Part shown: piece by piece, positions 1-11,031 of the stretch
Layout of the letters: each line of letters begins with the position of its first letter
Position numbering within the stretch: position 1 is the first letter of the stretch
NCBI GenBank assembly: GCA_025345505.1
Contig: JANVCC010000135.1
Span: 1-64,000, forward strand
DNA length: 64,000 nucleotides
Origin: Todiramphus chloris collaris
Taxonomy: Eukaryota > Chordata > Aves > Coraciiformes > Alcedinidae
Direction: 5' to 3'
Made by a program: the position numbers and the translations under genes
Notes under the pieces: model-generated
The model's input: the letters and a program-made list of their open reading frames with translations, nothing else
What the model was told of the DNA's origin: nothing
The model's database searches: none

Positions 1-434
1 TGCACGTGGTGCTGGCCGAGAGCTTGCAGGAGGCGCTGCCGGAGCTGGGTGATAGTGACGCTGTGTCTGAGCTGACGTCCGATCTTAACGTCATTCTTGT
101 AGCCGCGCTCGCTGTCGTGTCCTTGTTATTCGTTCTGACAGTGATTTTGACATTGTTCTTTAAATGTCGACTTTCGAAGAGTCCTCCCGTTTTTATAACT
201 TCTGATAAGGAACTGTATTCCAGCCTGGGCTCTAAAGCACCGTACAACTACTACAACAGCACGCTACCCTTGCCCTTCTCCTACGAGGTGTGTTTAGCCT
301 CCGAGTCGGGCCAGAAGGACTTCACATTTATAAGACCAGGGACGGCAGCGCTGTCTGACTGTCTCCTGGCTGGTGAAGCCGTCTCGGGCACTCACTCGGG
401 GAAGAACCCTCCTAGCCCAGGGAGCTCGGCACAG
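1..434 (+). CDS. Gamma-protocadherin variable exon, A/B type, 3' part only
   Basis: This is the 3' end of a variable exon that begins outside the window. The frame starts at position 3. It reads the last residues of the ectodomain, then a hydrophobic membrane segment (about 84-161) followed by FKCR, then a variable cytoplasmic part containing SYEVCLASESG and DFTFIRP. Reading continues in phase 0 to CAG at 432-434, followed by the donor gtgagc. The frame would run 13 more codons to a stop in the intron, so the real product joins constant exon 1 at 21545. The cytoplasmic motif resembles the PCDHGB type more than PCDHGA or C types, from memory of mammalian proteins. Its place directly upstream of PCDHGC3 fits the last A/B-type member. 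The subtype call is weak; the exon call is strong. Confidence 0.85.
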
Positions 435-2312
435 GTGAGCTTCTGTCCTGGTGTCTCTCTCTACTGGCTTGTGTGAATGTTGTCGTTCCCTTTTTATGCC
501 GTTAGGGTTTGGTGAGCGCAGAGCTCAACGTCGCCTCCTGGGCACGGCTCAATGGCTCGGGAGCTCGGGTGTGTCGAGGTATGTCTGTAATATTGAATCT
601 TGCTTTTGACCTGCCCAGTCTTATCGCGAATTGTCGGTTGTGCACTGAGAGCGGCGCTATGTTGTCAGTCCTGTCTGTCAGTCCTGCTCTAGGGGAGAGC
701 TTCTCCTAGCCGGGGTGGTGGGGTGGACACGGGGTGGGGCGAGGGCAAAGTGTCGTAGGTTCTGAAACAAAGGTGGCTTCTTGTTCCGTTAACTGCTTTA
801 TTTATTGTTTCTCTCATATTGGAGGGCTTTCTTGTGATAACGACGTGTGATCTATTCCAACCTGCTCACTCAGTGAGAGCAGCAACTCTGTTTTCCCTTC
901 CAGTTTGGTTCTTTTCATACTGTGAATCCTTCAAAAGGAAGATCTTGTGACTTAACATTTCACTTCCGTTTCTGGAGCTGGGACTGGTGCCCAACATGGA
1001 GCCGAGCAGAAAATTCTTTCGGTCCACGGCTGACACTCCTCTGGAGTCCCGGCAGATCTGGAAGTAACACCGGACTGAGCGGCTCTGGCTGGGATTCATC
1101 TTGAACCCCTCGCGAATACTTCCTGCTGCGGGGGAAAGGCGTCTTTCCCCTTATCTGTCGCAGGTTTCCACTCCTCCCCTTTCAAATGGTGCTTTCAGGA
1201 GCTTCTAGGCGTTCCCCATCCAAGTGAGGGAGATGGGAGATGGAAACGTTCAGTCTTCCATGCCCTTCCCAAAATCTCTTTGTTGTATTCAGCTCTTCAC
1301 TGCTTGGCCGTTCTACTGCTGCTGGGACTAACTGGGCAGGGTACTTCGAATACTGGTCGTGTGTGCACCCGCGTGAATAAAACCAAACTCCTTAAGAATT
1401 GTCATATGCAAATTAGAGAAGCTGCTCAGTAAACAGAGTTTAGGAAAGACATGAAATGTGACAATGTCTGGGGGAAAAAAAAAAAATCAGAGCTTATTTC
1501 TTAGAAAATAAGTATCTGAAGACTGTTTCAAGATTCGTCTCAAAAAAAGATGTGGATTTTCTTACATTACGTATAAGAGAGAAAGGTAATTGGGATTTGG
1601 TTGCATAAGGTTGTATGAGAAAAGAAATTTCCTCTTCGCACTGTGAGCCTGCAGACACTGCCTGTTACAGATGTGCTCCAAAACGGTCAGAGGCATAACA
1701 TGGACTTACGTGCACGATGCAGCTGTGGTAGGTAAAACATCCGTCTTTAAATTGCTCCAGAAATAAATTCCATTAAAATACAACACTAAATGAGTAATAA
1801 CATGGGATTTTTTTTTATCAGTGTAAAGCCTGTATTTCTATCACATTCTGTGGACTGGTGATAAGAATCCTAAGTAGCGCTAATATATTTAATTTAGCAA
1901 TGATTATTTGTCAGGAAATGAAATAGCTGAGCATGTGGAGAGGCAAGACTGCTGATTCATTTGATACCATTGACTCTTCATATAAGCACATGAATACTGC
2001 GTCTCTGGGTGGATCCCGTGTGCTCACGTCAATTGACAGGACTGTGTGGGACGAGAATGTATAGCTAGAGTCGAGGTTCGTGTCGCTTTGGCTGTTTTTG
2101 TGTCCTCCACGTTGGTGCGGGTGATTTCCAGCCCTTCCACAATGCACTCAAGGGTAACAGATAAGGATCTGCAACGTTCCCGACCCAGTTCTGCAGGGCG
2201 TGGAGAGCCTTGTCGTTTCTCTCGGTAAGCGAATGGACTCGTGGGAGCTGATTTCCAGTCCAATTTATTTCCCAGACATCATCGTTCCTTTCTTATCGGG
2301 CTCGGCTATGGG
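435..2312. other. Inter-exon spacer, no gene seen
   Basis: Intronic/intergenic DNA between the A/B-type exon and a CR1 fragment. It becomes AT-rich from about 1400 to 2000. Open frames are short and without cadherin motifs. An AATAAA at 1376-1381 has no other support as a poly(A) site. I see no RNA gene and no repeat I recognise. Confidence 0.6.
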
Positions 2313-2415
2313 AATAATAGAATCGTTTAGGTTGGGAAAGACCTTTAAGATGACCGAGTTCAACCATTAACCCAGCACTGCCAGGTCCACCACTAAACCA
2401 TGTCACTAAGCACCG
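2313..2415 (-). mobile_element. CR1 LINE, short 3'-end fragment
   Basis: Reading the minus strand, this ends in the CR1 3' tail. On the + strand it shows a tail-like AATAATAGAATCG, then GGTTGGGAAAGACC and AACCCAGCACTGCCAGG, characteristic of one group of avian CR1. Only about 100 bp of the 3' end remains, a typical 5'-truncated insertion. No coding capacity. Confidence 0.8.
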
Positions 2416-3399
2416 CTTGGACGCTGTGTTTCTCGGACACAGACGGATTTTAACAGGGCTTTTGTTGCTCTCTTGGCCCCCTTCCCCACTGTGGCAACTG
2501 AGCAGTTGCGCTGGTGACGGACAATGAACTCCTAAATGGCGATAGTTTTATCCCGGTGAGCGCTCGAAACGTCGGAAAACCCGACGTATCACTAGTTGTT
2601 GACAGCAAGAACCCCAAACGCAGGCAGGCAGCCCTGGAATTGGCTGTTTCTTGCTCAGGTGCTGCCGGTACAGTGGTCTACGCGGTGCCGTGACCTGCCG
2701 GGTTGATGCTGGGCTCCTTTACCTGGTGAACCAGCACATCTCAGACCGTGATTTCCTTACGTTTGGCCGGTGGAAACAGGTACTGGGGGGGAAAGATGAA
2801 AGGTGGCGAGACCAGGAGCGCATATTAACCCGGGTTTTCTACGATTTGTGGGGGAAGATGCTTGCTGGGACAGTGGTGGCTGTCGGGAGCAGGAGGGGCG
2901 ATGCTCCTGGGAACCCTGCGGCAGGAGCTGCCCCGAGGGGTGACTTTGTGCTGCGTTCGTAGGAGCTGCTCCTAACTCATCAGCACGAAATCCGCGTCGT
3001 TTTGCCTGAGACGCTCGCACACAGGGGTGCGACGTCGTGTCGCCGTGGGATGTCAGGAAGGGGCTGAGTAAGCACTTGGGTGGGAGGACTAGCATTCCGA
3101 AGGTCCCGAGGGACGCTAGAAGCTGGCTAATCTTGCCGGGGCTGTGTTTCCCCGCCGTGCCGTGGTCGACCCCCCCACCCCTTGTCCCGCCCGCTCCACC
3201 TCCCCTTCTTGCTCCTGCTGCCTCTTTCAAACGAGGACATTTCTGCTTTCTTTTCTATAACGCTCCTTTTTGGCGTCTTCCTCTCTGTCAACTCTTAAAC
3301 CTTCCTGCCCGCACACGCGGTCCCCGTGCCCGATCTATCCTGCCTCTGTCAGCGCGCCCTCAGCCCGCTTGTCCTTCTTTAGCTGGGTTTCTCGCAGGG
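2416..3399. other. Spacer upstream of the PCDHGC3 promoter
   Basis: Moderately GC-rich DNA with no supported gene. A 103-aa frame at 2651-2962 and a 157-aa minus frame at 2757-3230 have no cadherin or other recognisable motif and are taken as chance. Confidence 0.55.
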
Positions 3400-3819
3400 C
3401 TACTGTTCTGCCTTCAGGGTGAACCGTCTTGAGCCCCGCTGCCGTGGGGCGGGAGCCGCCGCGCTCCCTCCCGGGGCTGCTCGGCGAGCGGCTGCCCCGT
3501 AGCGGGGCCCCCGCTGCCCTCCACTCCGTGCAGTTATTGGCCGCGACTCTGTGTGCCGCTGTCGACCAATGATGGAGCGGGGGGGAATCTGGCGGCCCGG
3601 CCCCGCTCGGAGCCGGGATGAGGAGCAGAAGGTCTCAGAGAGCCTGGGAGGGAGTGAGTCACCGCGGAGCCCGCAAAGCAATGCCCGCCCGTCTCCCCGC
3701 CGGACGCCGCTTCCCGGGGCGCGCTGGGCAGCGGCATGACGGGGAGAGCTGAGGATTTCTAGCCGGGGCGGGGGGAAGGGGGGGGGGACACGAAGCGGAG
3801 AGCGCGACCGTCCTGTGCG
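3400..3819 (+). promoter_or_regulatory. PCDHGC3: PCDHGC3 promoter region / CpG island
   Basis: This CpG-rich stretch lies directly before the PCDHGC3 start codon and continues into the exon. It contains an inverted CCAAT box (ATTGG, 3536-3540) and a direct CCAAT (3566-3570), 250-285 bp upstream of the ATG, and no TATA box near the start. In mammals each variable exon has its own promoter, and C3 keeps the CTCF-bound conserved element. I could not place that element with confidence. A weak CTCF-like match on the minus strand lies at 3511-3527. The extent is estimated by eye. Confidence 0.5.
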
Positions 3820-6252
3820 ATGAACGGCGTTGCTGTGAGGAGCCGCGGGGTGACGACGGGGCAGGTACTGATCCTCTTGCTTTTGTTCGGCGTTTCCGAC
3901 TGGGTTTCCGCCGCTATTCGCTATGCGATTCCCGAGGAGGCGCGGAAAGGCTCCGCGGTGGGGAACGTGGTAGCCGATCTGTCGCTGGACCTCGGGCGGC
4001 TGCCGGGACGCCGGCTGCGAGTGGTGTCCGGCGGCAACAAAAAGTACTTCGGGGTGGATCTGACGAGCGGCGCGCTGCTGGTGAGCGAGCGGATAGACCG
4101 GGAGGAGCTCTGCGGAGCGCTCTCTCCCTGCTCCCTCAGCTTTGAGATCGTGGTGGAAAACCCGCTGGAGCTGTACAGCGGCACCGTGGAGATCCAAGAC
4201 ATCAATGACAACGACCCGGTTTTTCCCAGCAGCCAGGCGAGGCTGGAAATCAGCGAGTCGGTGGCGGCCGGAGCGCGCTTCCCGCTAGAGAGCGCGCAAG
4301 ATCCCGATGTGGGAATTAACTCTTTGCAGACCTATCAACTCAGCGCCAACCCGCACTTTGCTCTCGATGTGCAGACCAGGGTGGATGGCAGCAAGTACGC
4401 GGAGCTGGTGCTAGAGAAGGAGCTGGACAGGGAGGAGCAACGAGAGCTGCATCTGGTTTTGACTGCACTGGATGGAGGCAGCCCACCACGGTCGGCCCAC
4501 GTGCAGATCCACATTGATGTTGTGGATGCCAATGATAATGCTCCAGTCTTCAACCAGTCGACTTACAAGGCAAGTGTGAGGGAGAACACTCCCAGTGGTA
4601 CCCTGGTCGCCAAGATCAGCGCATACGATCTGGATGATGGGCCCAACGGAGACATTGTCTATTCCTTCAGCAGCCACACGCCTGCCAAGGTACGCGAACT
4701 CTTTGCTCTGGACTCGGCCACAGGGGAGTTGAGGGTCAAGGGACAGCTGGACTATGAGGAAACGAAGCTGTACGAGATTTACTTACAGGCTAAAGACAAG
4801 GGTGCCGTTCCTGGTGTTGCTCATTGCAAAGTGCTGGTGGAAGTCGTGGATGTGAATGACCATGCTCCAGAGGTGACAGTGACTTCTGTGTACAGCCCTG
4901 TGCCTGAAGATGCAGCTCCAGGGACAGTTGTAGCTCTGCTGAGTGTAACGGACTTGGACTCCCATGACAACGGCTTGGTGAACTGCATCATTTCTCCTGG
5001 GATCCCGTTCATGCTCAGCTCCTCCCTCAAAAACTACTATACATTGAAAACAAAAGCAGCTCTGGACCGGGAAAAGGCATCAGAGTATAACATCACTATC
5101 ACAGCCAAGGACTCGGGCTCACCACCCTTGTCTGCGGTAAAACAGATCCTGGTGCAGGTGTCAGATGTCAATGACAATGCGCCCAAGTCTTCCCAGGACT
5201 CTTATGATGTGTACGTGCTGGAGAACAACATGCCTGGCATTCCCATCCTCAATGTGAGTGCCACAGACCCGGACCTTGGGCGCAATGCCCATCTCTCCTA
5301 TACCCTCTTGCAGAGTGACCCCACTGTAGGCCACCTCTTCTCCATAAACCGGGAGAATGGCACCCTCTACCTGCTCACCTCCTTGGACCATGAGGACCAG
5401 GTGGAGTTCAGCATGATGGTGCAGGTCCAGGATGGTGGCACTCCGCCTCTGGCCACTAATGTCTCAGTCAATGTGTTTGTCACTGACCTCAATGACAATC
5501 CCCCAACTGTGCTGTACCCTCATCCCAACACCACTGCCACCTATACTGATGTGGTGGCACCAGGCACTCCTGCTGGGCACATGGTCACCAAGGTGGTGGC
5601 AGTGGATGCAGATGCAGGGTACAATGCCTGGATCACCTATACCCTGTTGCAGGCCACTGACCCCAGCCTCTTCACAGTTGGTCTGCACAGTGGGGAGATC
5701 TTCACGGCTCGCCAGCTGCGGGAGGATGATGCTCCCCAGCACACTCTAGTCATCCTGCTGAAAGACCATGGAGAGCCTGTGTTGTCTGCTAGTGCCACTG
5801 TCTCCATCTCCGTGGCTGAGATTGTCAAGGAGGTGCTCACTGACCTCACTGATGTGGCACCTGCCAATGATCCCAGGAGGCATGTGACTTTTTACCTCAT
5901 CCTGGCTGTGATTTTGGTGTCAGCAGCTTTCTTCATCACCATGTTGTCAGTGGGCATCTTCAAGTGCTACAAGTGGAGGCAGTCAAAGGAGCTGTTCAAC
6001 AGCTCTAGGAGCACTCTGTACAGGACACCAGGGCCCTTCCACCACATTGATGCTGTGAGGGGTGGCTTCACACCCCCCAACTTCTACCACCAGGTCTATC
6101 TCACCACGGACTCTCGACAGAGTGATCTTCTGTGTAAAAAGCCCTTCACTTCCAGTCCTCTGGGGAGCCGCCAGAGCACCATGAGGAATGGTGAGCCAGG
6201 GCTGTACCACCAGATCGTGGGCACTGCCAGCCGGCCCCCTGCACCTGATGAG
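3820..6252 (+). CDS. PCDHGC3: Protocadherin gamma-C3 variable exon
   Basis: One large exon of 811 codons encoding the ectodomain, membrane segment and variable cytoplasmic part of gamma-C3, a neuronal calcium-dependent homophilic adhesion receptor. The signal peptide covers about residues 1-31 (mature start near AIRYAIPEE). Six cadherin repeats are delimited by calcium-linker motifs DINDND (127-132), DANDN (236-240), DVNDH (344-348), DVNDN (449-453) and DLNDN (556-560). The EC1 CX5C pair (ELCGALSPC) is present. The membrane helix is about 691-714, followed by a 97-residue tail. The tail carries YRTPGP, DAVRGG and YHQVYLTTDSRQSD, a signature I recognise from mammalian gamma-C3, and the whole exon aligns well. 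The ATG at 3820 gives the expected signal peptide. The exon ends GAG|gtaatg in phase 0 and joins 21545; the frame's stop at 6259 is intronic. Confidence 0.95.
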
Positions 6253-8483
6253 GTAATGTAGCTCCTTCCTTGGCATGTTCCAGTGCCGGGCAGAGCCATG
6301 GTTCTTTTGTGCCATATGTATACAGTAGCAGATGAGGGTTGGGATGAATATCCAGTTGTGCCGTGCCTCTCAGAGCTCTGTCTGCCCAGGTCTCCTTAGG
6401 AGTCAAATGAGCCGTCCTGAGTGTCTATAACATTTGCACTGTTGTGAGGAAGATCAGGTGAATCAGTTTGCTCAGGTTAATGAACATACGTCTTTCTGAT
6501 GCAGTTCTGGGCTTGTCTTGCATGAGTAAGTGGCGGAGGCCGAGGTCAGCTTGCAACCAGTTGCAAATCCTTGGCAGAAAGTTTGCTGCTAGTGGTATTT
6601 CCTTCCCTTTTTGCAAAGTGATGACCAAGGGGAACACTTGTGGAGTCAGGCACCAGGAAGGGAGCATAGACTCTCTGCATTGTGTCCGGGTGTGAGATGG
6701 GGAGGTGGTGGTGCAAATGGAACTGGAAGCCACAAACTGCCAGTGGGGGACCAGCATGTCACTTCTCATGGTGTAGCGTGCAAAGCTGAAGGATGATGCA
6801 GATTCCTCCATTTGACAGACTTTGGCCACGGTGTAGTCCCTCCTGTCCCTGGCTCACTTCACATTTGACTCCTGATGGTTTCTGTGTTTCCAGTTTTGTT
6901 TCTGTGGAAGTTTTGTGATGATGCTGTTTTCGGAGGCGTGGGATTCCTGACTACTCCAGTTGCTTGCAGGGATCTGCTGAGTTGGACTGTGGCTCTGAGC
7001 AGGATGGTGAATCCTCCACGCAGGTTTCGTTTTAACAGCCCTATTATAAGGCCTGCATGATTTGTAATATGCTGTCTCCGGGTGATGTCTGATGTCCCGA
7101 CTGAACAAATTGCAGCCAGGAAGGCATTTGCGCATGGCAGGCAGCTTCTGTGCTTCTTCCCCGCTGGGAATTGTGCAGCTTAATTTGAGAGCTTTCAATT
7201 ACAGGAATGCTTTGATCCTCAGAGGTGAGGTCCGGTAGTGGATCCAGTGGAAAGAGGGGAGGGGATCTGATGAGTTCCAGGATGGTTGATGCCGGTAATG
7301 TGTCCCTTTCCGTGAGGCTGCGAGTAGGAGTGACTGGTTCCTCAATGCAGAAGGAAGTGAGGTGCAGCGGAAGCTGTGCAGGGGTGTGGGGATGCGTGTG
7401 CCGCCTGCGAATCACAGACAGAGGCAGAAACCTCTCAGAATTATTTTATGCCGTCAGTTTTTTTTTTTTCTTTCCCCCCCCCCCCCTTTTTTTTTTTCCC
7501 TCTTGCATTGCTGCTTAGACTCAGCACTTCTGATCTGTGGCAGGTGGGAATGGCTGCAGCAGCTGCAGGAGCAAGTGTTCATCTGCATTGTGCGGATCAT
7601 GCTGCATCTGGGGACAAGAATGTCCCCTCTACTAAAGGGGGTGAGATGCTTCTGGGGGTGGGGGCAGTAAGTGGTTTGAAAATGGGGATGGAAGGAGGTG
7701 ATAGCAGGCAGGTGGTAACCCTGAGCCCTAGCCATGGCTACAGAGCCTAGCCCCTCTACTCCCCAGTGCTATACTGGAAAGGCACTGGCAGTGAGAAACC
7801 AGCACTGGGCCCTGGGTTTTCAGTCTTCGTGGTGACAGAAGATCCAGCCCAATGACACAGACTGTGTCAAGTGTGCAAAGGTTTCTCACATCTGTGCTTT
7901 GCAGAGCAACTGCCAGACCCCAGAATAAAGACAGTGGGGGATAGTGCTGGCCCTTTCTGTGGCAGGTGGTGTGTCCTGACATGAGGGATCCTATCCTGCA
8001 GGACATCCAGTGATCCTTCAGCTCCCTGGGTTGTCTAGGTTGGAGCCTTTACACAGGGTGAGCTTTGGCCCTCTGGAATGGGGATATGTCCTTCTCTATC
8101 CTAGACACCCCACACCCTTCCTGCCTCCCCATCCTGGGCTTTGGCAGACGTAAGCAACAGCATGAACCCCTCTGAGAAGCCCACCCCTTGGTGACTGAGC
8201 TACCCTGGGACACTGAGAGGGTTCTCCCAGACCGTGTGGGCTTCACAGAGGACTTCTGCTGAGGCACTGCAGCAGCATTAATCCCATTCCCAGAAGTCCA
8301 GCACTTTGTGTTGCCAGCAGCAATATCTGTCACACAGCTGTGTAGTCCAGGGCTCTGCTTGGGATGGGGACAGGGTACATCCCAGAGTCAAGGTTACTGT
8401 GGTAACCTTGTGGCCTTCTTGTGGCCTTGGAAACCCTCTGGAAATGAGTATGTCCAAGCAGGTATTGTCCTCTGGACACTGGA
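6253..8483. other. Spacer between C3 and C5, first part
   Basis: No exon-sized open frame and no cadherin motif on either strand. In mammals the C4 variable exon lies between C3 and C5; nothing like it is seen here. The stretch holds a polypyrimidine tract (7459-7502), listed separately. Confidence 0.6.
7459..7502 (+). repeat. Polypyrimidine tract T/C
   Basis: About 44 consecutive pyrimidines arranged as a T run, CTTT, a C run of about 14, a T run and CCC. The roughly mirror-like T-C-T layout could form triplex DNA. No coding role. Confidence 0.85.
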
Positions 8484-9382
8484 GAATCACAGAATCATAG
8501 AATGGTTTGGGTTGGAAGGGACCTTTAAAACTCGTCTAGTCCAACCCCCCTGCATTGAGCAGGGACATCTGCAACTAGGGCGGGTTGCTCAGAGCCCTGG
8601 CCAACCTCACCTGGAATGTTGCCAGGGATGAGGCATCGACCACCTCTCTGGGCAACCTGGGCCAGTGTTTTACTACCCTCAGTGTTAAAAAATTTCTTCC
8701 TCCTATCTGTTCTAAATTTCCCTCTTTTAGTTTAAAACCATCACCCCTTGTCCTGTGACAACAGGCCCTTCTAAAAAGTCTGTCCCACTTTTTTTTATAG
8801 GCCCTCTCTAAGTACTAAGAGGCCCCAAGAAGGTCTCCCAGGAGCCTTTCCTTCTCCAGGCTGAACCCCCCCAGCTCTCCCAGCCTGGCCTCCCAGCAGA
8901 GGGGTTCCAGCTCTCCCAGCATTGCTGGGGCTCCTTTGGCCCCGCTCCACCAGGTCCCTGTCTCTGCTGTGCTGAGGGCTCCAGAGCTGGACCCAGCACT
9001 GCAGGGGAGGGGGTGTCTCCCCAGAGTGGAGCAGAGGGGCAGAATCCCCTTCCTCAACCTGCTGCCCATGCTGCTTTTATGTAGCCCAGGATGCAATTTG
9101 CTTCTGGGCTGTATGTGTACATTGCTGGCTCGTGTCCAGCTTTTCACCCCCAGCACCGCAAGTCCTTTTCAGCAGGGCTGCTCTCGATCCCTTCATCCTC
9201 CAGGCTGTGTTGATAGTGGGGGTTGCCCTGACCCATGTGCAGGACCTTACACTTGGCTCTGTTGAACCTCATGAGTTTCACATGAATTCTAGCTTGTCCC
9301 GATCCTTCAGGTACATTCACAGCACCACTCAGCTTTGGTGTCATGGGCAAAACTTGCTGATCCACTTGTCTGGGGTTTTGCT
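8484..9382 (-). mobile_element. CR1 LINE, about 0.9 kb 3' portion
   Basis: On the + strand it opens with the inverted CR1 tail AATCACAGAATCATAGAATG, followed by GGTTGGAAGGGACC and the usual 3' body (CCTTGTCCTGTGACAACAGG; CCAGCATTGCTGGGGCTCC). It runs into the older 3' ORF2 region (GTGTCATGGGCAAAACTTGC). It is 5' truncated, minus-oriented and decayed, with no intact reverse transcriptase frame. It sits between PCDHGC3 and PCDHGC5. Confidence 0.9.
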
Positions 9383-10740
9383 GTGCTAGCCCTTTAAGGA
9401 TGCTTTCTCGCCTACCCTGGAGTAGGCAGTAGGTGGGACCCAGGTGGTGTTCTGCACCAATCGTGAGGTTTCTTGCTCGTCTCTCCTTGCCTGGCAGCAG
9501 GCTGGTCCCTCCCCGTGGCTCTTGGAAGGATCAGGGAGGGGCTGCAAGGGGGAGGGAGGCTTCTCGACAGCAGCACTTTCACCATCTCTGCTCGCCCAGA
9601 AGGATGGTGTCCCTGTCACCATCCACCGTGCCAGGCACTGGTGCCCTCAGCGCCTCTCACCTGCTCCCCCAGGTCCCCTTGGTGCCCGGGTGGTGGGGAC
9701 AGGCAGGGTCCCAGGCAGGAGCTGTCTCCCCTGCCTGCCAAATCGCTGCGGACCCCAGGCCCCCAGGGTCTGCTTGCACCCAAGGGAGGTCAGAGCGGGC
9801 TTGAATGAGCCAAGGACAGAACTCCAGGGCATGACTGCACAAGGCTTCGGCAGGGATGTGAACGGAGCTAAGACCCTGCAATATGCCACCATCCTCTGGG
9901 CCAGGGAGAGGGGGAATTTGCTGCTCTGCTTCCCTCTGGGGAGGCTGAGACCCCTGCTTCTGCTCTCCAGGAGATCACTTGGCTTCAAAGCTGTGTCTGG
10001 CACAGAATTTCAGTACCTGTGTTTGACAGGTGACAGGCTTGTGCCCCCTTCCCTGTCTGACCTCCCGTCCTGATGTGATCTGATGGTGGTCTAGTGGGTT
10101 AGTTGGTGGTCTAGTGGGTTACTTGGCTGTCTCTGTGGGTTTGCAGTGACTCAGGTACTGTGAAGGTTAACCCCTTCCTTGTCTCAGAGTGGGGAAAGGA
10201 CATCCAACAGTGTGTGTGTGTGTAACAATTGCGTTCCAGCTTTAAATGGCTCACCCTTCTCTGCCTTCCTACCTGCCTCTGACACCCACAGGGCCTGGCA
10301 GGGGTAGGCACCTTGTCGCAGTGCAAGCTGTCCTGGCTGATGGTGATACTGGTGGCAGTGATGCCTCACAGAGGCAAATCTTGGGCCCAAGGAGCGGCCA
10401 AAGCATTAGCTGGAGGGGGGAGAAAAGGGGTGAGAGAAGAGCCTTTGGCACCTCAGGGCTCTAACAAACACCTTTTCATAAGGCATGAAAAGTCCTTTGG
10501 CCCGCGTTCATGACAGCTGCCCTTTGTCTGTGGGCGCGATGTGAAGCCACCATTGTGGAAGGGGGGAGAGCACAGGGAGGGCTTGTACCTAGCTTCCAGG
10601 CTGCCAGGACGTGCAGTTTCCCCGCGAACGGGAAGCGAGCTGTCAGAGCAAGTGACTCAGGCTGGCAGAGGGGAGGCCGGGGGTGGCAGCCCCGCTGATG
10701 CCGGCTCAGGCCCCTGCTGCCCGCACCTCCTGAGAGCCTC
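9383..10740. other. Spacer upstream of the PCDHGC5 promoter
   Basis: GC-rich DNA. Frames of up to 209 aa (9444-10073) overlap one another in several phases, are rich in Pro/Ser/Arg and show no domain, so I do not call them. Contains a two-copy 20-bp tandem repeat (about 10084-10124) and a short GT run (10211-10223). Confidence 0.55.
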
Positions 10741-11031
10741 GGCTGGCTGAGAGGGGATGGAGCTCTCGGCCAATTGGGCGCTGATCTAAAGCAGGGGGGG
10801 TGGGGGGTGGAATCTGCTTCTCCTCACCCCCCCCCCCCCCCCCTCCCACCTCCGCGCTGGGGCTGTGATTCAGTTCCCCTCCCCCAACCCACCCCCTCTG
10901 CTCGGAGGCTGACAGCCGGAGCTGCAGCCGCCGGAGCCCCGGAGCTGTTTTCCAAGCCGTGGAAAAGAGACACAGGGATTTTTGCACAGCTCCCCAGCGC
11001 CTGCTGCGTCCCGGGACGGACGCGCACGGAC
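10741..11031 (+). promoter_or_regulatory. PCDHGC5: PCDHGC5 promoter region / CpG-rich leader
   Basis: The 290 bp before the PCDHGC5 start codon are GC-rich and include a palindromic CCAATTGG (10770-10777) and a C homopolymer near 10828-10842. In mammals the C5 promoter lacks the CTCF-type conserved element found at most variable exons, so none is expected. The reading frame stays open upstream of the ATG to 10774, but that part (poly-Pro, Gly/Ala rich) does not resemble a signal peptide and is read as 5' UTR. Confidence 0.45.

Noticed and set aside
1376-1381. AATAAA as an intronic poly(A) site for the A/B-type exon
   Set aside because: A lone hexamer in AT-rich DNA with no GU-rich downstream element; chance is likelier.
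3400-4197. 265-aa minus-strand open frame over the C3 promoter and EC1
   Set aside because: It is the antisense shadow of the GC-rich C3 exon: Arg/Pro/Ser-rich, no domain, and the plus strand codes for a clear cadherin repeat.
9444-10073. 209-aa plus-strand frame between C3 and C5
   Set aside because: No cadherin motifs and two other overlapping frames of similar character; not a C4 remnant by eye.
10774-11031. N-terminal extension of the C5 open frame
   Set aside because: Pro/Gly/Ala-rich with no leader; the ATG at 11032 begins a signal peptide that matches mammalian C5.
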